DNA of 64,000 nt from Burkholderiales bacterium. Its GTDB lineage: Bacteria > Pseudomonadota > Gammaproteobacteria > Burkholderiales > Ga0077523. Under the pieces are notes generated by a model. That model did no database searches. It was not told the DNA's origin and saw only the letters and a list, made by a program, of their open reading frames with translations. Positions 63,001 through 64,000 of this stretch are shown here, in pieces. The stretch covers positions 290,708 to 354,707 of the forward strand of contig JALHMS010000004.1 of the NCBI GenBank assembly GCA_022843925.1, written 5' to 3'. Made by a program: the position numbers and the translations under genes. Numbering within the stretch: position 1 is the stretch's first letter; every line of letters begins with the position of its first letter.

Positions 63001-64000
63001 CCCACGGCGACCCTGTCCGGCCGATTCGTAGTCGACACGTCGTCCGCCACCGGCAATGTCCTGCAGGGCGAACTCGGCTCGTTCGGTGCCATCGACGTCG
63101 ACGTGGACGGAAACGGGACGACGGACGTCCGGAGTCCGATTTTCAGCATACCCGGCCTCAGCGTGCCCTTCACCGGCGCCCAACTGAATGCTGTGGGTAT
63201 CGGCGTCTCCGTGGTCGGCGGGGCGCTCCAGCTGCGCTTCCCCGGCAATCTCGTGGTGGCAGGTGACGCCCGCATCCGCGTCGTGGGGCCGAACGCACTG
63301 TCGCTTCTGGCGGGCAACGACGTATCGATCGCAGCCTCCGCCCAGATCAATGGTTCGGCTTCCGGCTCCACTGGTGGCGCGGGCGGCGGCAACGGCGGCA
63401 GCGGTGGCGCTGGTGCCATCGTGCAGACCTTCGCCGGCGCACCCGGCAGCGGTGGAAGCGGGGCGGCGGGGGCAGGCGGTGGTGGTGGTGGCGCCGGAGG
63501 CACGTCGGGTGGCACCTGGATCAACGGCGGCGCCCAGCGGGGTGGCGACAATGGTGTTACCGGCGGGACAGCCACGGCCGTGGGCACCGCCGGCCTCACA
63601 GGGAATCGCGGCAGCGACGGTACGAACGGCAACCCCGGGGTGAACGCTCCCGGCACCGGCGGGCTTCGCGGCACCGGGGGCCCTGGCGGCCCTGGTGGAG
63701 AGCCGCGGCGGACCGACGCAGCCGGCGGAACCCTGGGCCCCGGCGGCCCTGCGAACGACACGCCTTTCGGCAGCACCATCGGCGGCGGGACCACTACCGG
63801 CGGCGCTGGCCAACCGGGCGGTCCCGGGACGCCCGGCGGCAACGGGTTCACCGGGGAGGATGGCCGCACGGGTGGCGCCGGCGCTGCGGGTACCAACACT
63901 GGCAGCGGCCTCACGCTGTCGGGCGGCGGTGGCGGTGGCGGTGGCGGCGGCGGTGGCCAGGGTGGCGGCGGCGGTGGGGGACACGGCGGCGGCGGCGGCG
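48067..64000 (+). CDS. Giant LEPR-XLL-type beta-strand-repeat surface protein (3' partial)
   Basis: The frame starts at GTG 48067 (AGGAG 7 bases upstream; in-frame TGA at 48025-48027 closes the frame before it). I found no in-frame stop up to the right edge, giving more than 5,310 codons. Residues 24-36 (LEQLEQRLLLSAD) match the LEPR-XLL motif found at the very N-terminus of giant repetitive secreted proteins. Then follow a few RTX-like repeats (~bases 48400-48440), beta segments, a run of VTYR/GGL repeats (50281-52260), very long beta-strand repeats (to ~59200), a second beta region with RTX-like GxGDD pieces, and a glycine-rich stretch (63358 on). Likely secreted or surface adhesin or matrix protein. 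It resembles the first giant protein in class but not by long alignable sequence. Confidence 0.9.
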   Translation, partial: MPSPHVHRATPNARVAPFPRRPLLEQLEQRLLLSADLVPASGGLLTVALVDAGRTLEVESLGHAADGGERLRVLLDGQFWRDTGAEVGVRALSLEGSAGDDRFLVRDTAITVTIDGGAGDDTLLGTAGQAAWRITGQDAGEVGRVRFSNVENLQGAAGNEDVFSFEAAGWLSGLVEGGAGGFDTVQLDGGTFRNITFVATSPDAGWIHRDGTSIRYAGMEPITDNTQTADRVFDGTAIADTIRLSRDASGRLLIDSDNDLATFESIVFADPTASLTIRAGFNAAGSTETITVDNIGRFAADLVLDGSDAPADGSDVIVFKGTLDLAGHALTVTGDTITLEDGAVVSTRTIAAGADVRTAASTGASGAVSFTGESISLKNGSALLAHTGAGSGFAAGNVTLTASIREGTSNIPVDVIPFFPDTGITLTGATVTGADITLAASRQSDIASPIRIIGVNSKTARVDITGSAIDGANVTLTADATDNALTNELPTLVNNLVINPLVSFIADGILPPVPFGVMIRATTAAITLTDASITSAGDVSIGASSVVDASVAALALRDAIPGTSKLSQVAQFVNQFSATYSQATGNAEVRITGTSATQGSAISAGGDVSIEANSDTTASAQSRTTANISTDTPANRNIVAGSFAVTRANLSAKANVGQHVTIDATGNVAVEAIGKMTNTGKADVAAYVDGLAGVAAALGFDTSVVEAVVDGTVTAGGTARTGTIRLPVSDVDGATDTIRMADHGLSTGDEITYRAVDPDDSTETVRTAIGGLSHDTTYRVIVIDKDTIALARAGGIGLDSSQTLAGSQHSFSLRQAVTVDTQTAVSEADDTVRLDGVAFALGQEVSYVVGQNDTPIGGLEGERPYFAIPVTGSPGLIRLADTREDALAGRAIDLTDVGSGATHVFGYEEAAKTFAASGSVDATTGNLTLTGHGFQTGDAVTYRTDASVDRVATATRLSTFDPVSPQATLDAMGVTADNLPVVDADADVLRFEVNMPFFTGQRVRYGTGGGQAIGGLEHDRDYFAIRVDNETLALARTRADALAGTPIDLSSGGTGPAHRLTGTILDDADDLLTVAGHRFDTGQAIVYRAGDLPAIDGLVDGRTYYAIRVAGDLLQLAATREDASARRAIAIAAAPGSPAPGNLQGFSTDVVVVNFDPRRTVAAVDVAADTIEIPAHGLVTGEEVTYRARTGDPVGGLVEGTRYFVVVIDADHVALAATAEDAAETVPVLVPLSAGATLANNLHGLVRADGTEVDFDPTPEPVVLDAVDRIRLFGHGFETGDRITYLTDGGTAIGGLVDGREYHVVRADDDTFSLALSRADADAGRIVAIGTGATGANHGFERRSTVRVGDNEIRGLENEGIYFVIVVDQNSIRLAESQQDALAAAKIDLDPSAASGLFHQFTTDASGGVRVTANLDAKNRISTGAGLGSEPSIKDLLTKGELQSPGLNALQPKSFLKPSGKGPLSILTSTSKDLFAGKDGKANTTGTLAAAFGLNILDHDVTARLGGTARVDSGQDVVVDAKVKQKAQVAVEGKVSPSDNPDKTDKTAKKFAIGAAVGLGFYENAAHATIESGAIVDAAGRVSVNAKVAYPLLIEPIELLPFGGFWSGPKNDPRELDIIKEVATLLDGKLGLSRIVNNWTVSKAKALTQAEVAITGSVSFAEYTNESLALIRSGARINQSLSRPLTSQSVAVGATTEMQLISAAGVISLDLNDKGIIKMVRNGKLGKDGFLGEPFSLLGNKAKTLGIGGSAVVQLMDNRTEARVEDSVRIAAGADGSIDVKAKEDVFSFELAQAGGESGKVGLSGTVSVVDHTTSAIAQVGDGAVLQGGVLRIEADSQVNNIDLMGAIQLAKTVGAGASVALNTLDRQVVAVFGAEQRQFRKGDVDIAADRIRLVRHGFATGDAVVYRNSDDADTVSGGLVPRTTYYAIREDDDTLKLAISQADAVAGRAIDLSALEGPVHHSLERAAPAASIVDVKGLDLDAIAGGRIWSISLAGAIVSNAPPADANAQNVSANADDVKGTSGVAIAGDAAVNTITGYTMAYVNDPGVFRLGGTGVVTVDAIDTSAIVAATGAFAFNRTSEVGVGLAGSFAKNDVLIGTAAFLRGATISDADAVRVRAERSGDLIAFSAGIGGTLNARIGISIAGSASLNTIDNATRAFLDGVSLDVARAVDVTASDTSRILAMGGGGAFAVSQGGDSSGGAGSIGVAVAVNRTRGDVRAHAAASTVRSGGPVRIYATGGMKIESYTFGAAVSASVGGQGARLDGAGAGAGSGNEIAANIGAWVSGGSITARAAGGGQVEVKATDGSTIIADAGGFSIAIAQTQGGGGTLSVGVSAASNRLTSNVDAWVGGGAVVTGDTSVAVTAVSTAVVQALTMGGSLAGSATTSGGLALSGAGAGSRNVITNNVRSRVLGGSTLRSRTAGIAVTASDTSTIDADAGGVAIALRKGQSFGGTASVGASLALNEVTNITHARVTDSTIDSAGAAEVSVIAVPKIDALTIAGALSGTLGGTGLAIGFAGAGTGSGNTIDNAIDATVTNSTVTSRGAGDIIVRATDTSTVTANAGAVALALGISTTGGSNLNLSFGVSIAVNTIRNEVEAVVSGATLTSARGVVLEAVSTSTITALSVAGAGGGSINTSQGGFAVSFAGAGTGSGNHIDNTVDARIQGAGTITTAGGGDIQVTARDIATIDAQAYGGALSVSVGNGAAVSIGVAVADNRITNRARARVLGGTLTSDRGVTLLAYSQPTINTRSIGIAVSGAFTSGSVALSGAGAGALSQNTIGNTIEASIATGATVTTRNGGSVSITAQDLAGIDSHATGGSLAVSFSSSGGSAAVAVGVGRALNTITNSLTAAVTGGSIDAAGDVALLARSTATSTAVAVGVAVSAALTNPKQGVSIALSGAGAEANNTVGNTILAAISGGTVTTNGSVSVTAEDHATLTSRVPAIAVSIGIGAAAVGVSLSTNTVNTTVDAAITSATVTATTGGVTVAANGNAGATATTTPVTLSIGIGGAGSGANAVNRVNGRVLAEIGAGANVTANAGTVSVTAHSTATPTSEAFGGAGGLLAVNILFTEATIGRSTVARVAPGATVTAAALSVSSTSIHTATARQTGVGIGGVAGSGGRATATVSANTEAYVGAAHGATTGAPVTLTLGSGAARIVATSTNTANADARGGSGGAVPIDAYFADGTVSGATRAFTGAGTILRGGSLTVDARSNNHATGTIFVISVGIVGGNGGRANAGVSGDTEAYLASAAVVPGAQKPLDLSGAVSVNAVSNETIRSDAQGGSGGGITVSALFSETTSTGSTSARIADGAGIAANGVSLDARVTNRTATAFMRVGNASIVGGAGGKGTATTSGDVSAGIGAGAAVDGRGGAVTVTASSAPTRAHVDVNGGAAGGVPVAIFEGTATVDGDTRASVGRGANVSGGSVSVIASGGHTAEGDMVAFGIGVGAGATGNITAASNAQASATVAEGATITASGNIDITATSAHRADAYSNGIAGGGISVGLFTSTGTLTSGTTAEVERTASLTSNVGHVTIRSTSGSNAKSEAERRGGGIVDIAKATSTVTGTDNSTAKIGSGANLTAAVGNVTVEAARTSTINGIAKSSAGGLGANTDADATATLAAASNVDVAGNLTGRIVTLKSGASALTGDATSESTASALGAESYATSILSSSNATNVALRTGADLRGQDRVELLAMQGGIDTEANSTATTHGLGANTIPESTNGLMSTLHIDGEAGAVVRTRNFVTEIAAQTQPLSAAPATQNGAELDTGDGKAKSTRSYLLDRVIEFDSRVVLVPQPDPDLFVNAAGTVVRSNVDVTITPDAVTVGDIIATPGGEIRFTILRTVIDVVPASVAQQLYGTVTNTRRIEGSPILEYSTGFDRITIENASVRRLVMQRIEAEFDPALAGRVLTVDAGDDTNFRPRTDTRPGATTIAILQTGAADIALTGLIRNPFGTTSIRDTAGSIAGRGTATDVITTALTLEASVRIGSAVSPLRVDTTGLTLDAGADAYVEEVVGDLVVRHARSATGLLSLVAAGSIVDGSPGQGVLIEGERLRLVARTGTVGRADDEIEIDARATAGALTAEAAGTIRVADVAGTLSVASVAGADVVLRADAGRLDVSPAGTVLARAGAVSMRARDTIVVGSGAAVEAARDVTLVVADRADAGQDIVLEDGSVLLSGAGAIDVGAGDDIAVRPTARIDARGAAGATLRIDAGSLDAFVGGTAELYGVLAGTQVRVLGGNDDDVVLLRRTESATPVTIDTGAGVDAIHVGSLAAPGSNTGGSLNAIAGRVTIVGGDQPAGLRDWLDLDASGPQVGQSGSVAADEITGFGMAAGIGYAGIEALTLELGAGDDTLAVIGSAAIANTLLMTGAGNDRIDVGDPAAGLNRLMGGVQIDGGEGIDALVASDAADSVANAGRLTAGSLRGLGMGSADQTAIRQDDSSGLLFGLVESVEVRLGSGDDTFEVVSTGVATHVRMGGGGDTLSIGSDIDGDSLAAIGADLLAEGGGQASDRLVVRSRVQSTLFVDAPTETLGRITGIGVPGRIDYRGFDVAELSLSGESDEAQVLATASRLAIQGGEANDRFRIAGSSHAVVVDGGDGDDVTFVEWAGAAVRVIGDTTDGVDTLAVDRSAQTAAIAATMVRGAVESTVVMSGFTVGDITAENLDDITGLLGWGNDTVTLDYALPETRVALLGGPGDDRFLVKRLGAGFTTLSGNDQKDTVTAMIDGLPVRDQFAALRLDVEDLIVDNGSNAEGGVQWTRRNGSVLEASVGGPAFPVIATEGIQRVHVIGGSGSDTVNAVSESPSDISGFVDGNHIELLEGSAVFAFEAARGITNYGTVMTFDGLAASQTDYREDGLSLTGSLTRVDITSPAARLAGSVQLVAVGTAMGLYSLDIGYQGAGQRDVLFKAVTLNGTSVEFGATLTGGAGMQRVVLPAAFAAVSRVTWDGADLVVDNIVAAGAFPTGEPGFTAAGIPTATLSGRFVVDTSSATGNVLQGELGSFGAIDVDVDGNGTTDVRSPIFSIPGLSVPFTGAQLNAVGIGVSVVGGALQLRFPGNLVVAGDARIRVVGPNALSLLAGNDVSIAASAQINGSASGSTGGAGGGNGGSGGAGAIVQTFAGAPGSGGSGAAGAGGGGGGAGGTSGGTWINGGAQRGGDNGVTGGTATAVGTAGLTGNRGSDGTNGNPGVNAPGTGGLRGTGGPGGPGGEPRRTDAAGGTLGPGGPANDTPFGSTIGGGTTTGGAGQPGGPGTPGGNGFTGEDGRTGGAGAAGTNTGSGLTLSGGGGGGGGGGGGQGGGGGGGHGGGGG
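50281..52260 (+). repeat. Degenerate repeats with (G)xxVTYR ... GGL ... Y(F/Y).I ... LA.(T/S) pattern
   Basis: About eight ~65-85-residue units share the order HGL/F.TG(D/E)xVTYR, then IGGL..G..Y, then (V/I)D.DT(I/L).LA.(T/S)..DA and (A/P)IDL. Examples start near 50290, 50560, 50865, 51050, 51290, 51585, 51890 and 52095. A lone further copy lies at ~53734-53940. Each looks like a small beta domain. Comparable short modules occur in other giant bacterial surface proteins. No enzymatic motif is visible. Confidence 0.7.
53980..59200 (+). repeat. Long run of Ala/Thr/Gly-rich beta-strand repeats
   Basis: Roughly 1,700 residues of units of 50-70 residues with alternating pattern such as VTVTASDTSTI.A.AGGVA.A, then SVG.SLA.N.I.N...A.V and G.TVT. 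Many copies contain SGAGAGSxNxIxNxI. The pattern suggests a stacked beta-solenoid like those in autotransporter or filamentous-haemagglutinin-type adhesins. Repeats are diverged from each other at DNA level, unlike the 2.4-kb duplication in the first giant gene. Confidence 0.7.
61090..62200 (+). other. Scattered RTX-like GxGDDT segments within a beta region
   Basis: Motifs GAGDDTLAV (~61123), GAGNDRIDVG (~61189), GSGDDTFEV (~61450), GGGGDTLSIG (~61507), GGDGDDVTFV (~61864), GWGNDTVTL (~62095) and GGPGDDRF (~62155) recur every 50-200 residues, rather than as tandem nonapeptides. They may mark calcium-binding turns within a larger solenoid. The calcium role is inference. Confidence 0.5.
63358..64000 (+). 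repeat. Glycine-rich GGxGG low-complexity region (PE-PGRS-like)
   Basis: From about residue 5,098 the protein becomes strongly glycine-rich with GGAGGG, GGSGG, GGPGGPGG and finally runs of GGGGG and GGHGGGG up to the window edge. The reading frame established upstream continues through it. Similar glycine-rich tracts are known from mycobacterial PE-PGRS proteins and from some giant surface proteins. It continues beyond the window. Confidence 0.85.

Overview
The window is GC-rich chromosomal DNA (very roughly two thirds G+C) from a Gram-negative proteobacterium. Betaproteobacteria is my best guess. It rests on the MdlA/MdlB-type exporter pair, the ure/urt gene style, the giant LEPR-XLL-type proteins and the REP-like intergenic repeats; no marker gene or rRNA is present to confirm it. 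No tRNA, rRNA, CRISPR array, integrase or transposase was seen.

Layout. (1) 1-28397 (+): the 3' part of one enormous gene, at least 9,464 codons, whose start lies left of the window. It encodes a mosaic extracellular protein: EF-hand-loop modules, a long RTX calcium-binding block, a propeller-like segment, several right-handed beta-helices (one carried in a near-perfect 2,397-bp tandem duplication), malectin-like, nidogen-like, cadherin-like, PKD and Calx-beta modules, then cohesin-like and dockerin-like modules and a basic tail. (2) 28410-29560: nine 129-bp tandem REP-like units. (3) 29827-41382 (+): a compact co-directional urea-nitrogen cluster, luxR-type regulator, urtABCDE-type ABC importer, fused ureAB, ureC, ureE, ureF, ureG and ureD. 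(4) 41398-41960: a second array of the same REP-like unit, now with a 130-bp period, in the same orientation. (5) 41967-47653 (-): hyuA-type hydantoinase/oxoprolinase followed by an MdlA/MdlB-type heterodimeric ABC exporter. (6) 47654-48066: divergent intergenic region with palindromes. (7) 48067-64000 (+): a second giant gene, complete at its 5' end, open to the right edge (over 5,300 codons), with an N-terminal LEPR-XLL motif, VTYR/GGL-type repeats, thousands of residues of beta-strand repeats and a glycine-rich region like PE-PGRS proteins.

How the genes work together. The importer would bring urea or a urea-like amide into the cell. The urease structural proteins would hydrolyse it, and UreD/E/F/G would load the metal centre. 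The GAF-like/LuxR-type regulator at the head is the obvious candidate controller. UreC keeps all metal ligands and the catalytic flap Cys-His, but several active-site residues differ from textbook ureases, so substrate and metal should not be assumed. The whole cluster is bracketed by the two directly repeated REP-like arrays, which makes it a potential excisable or transferable unit. The two giant proteins are probably secreted or surface-associated adhesin/matrix proteins; their roles are inferred only from architecture.
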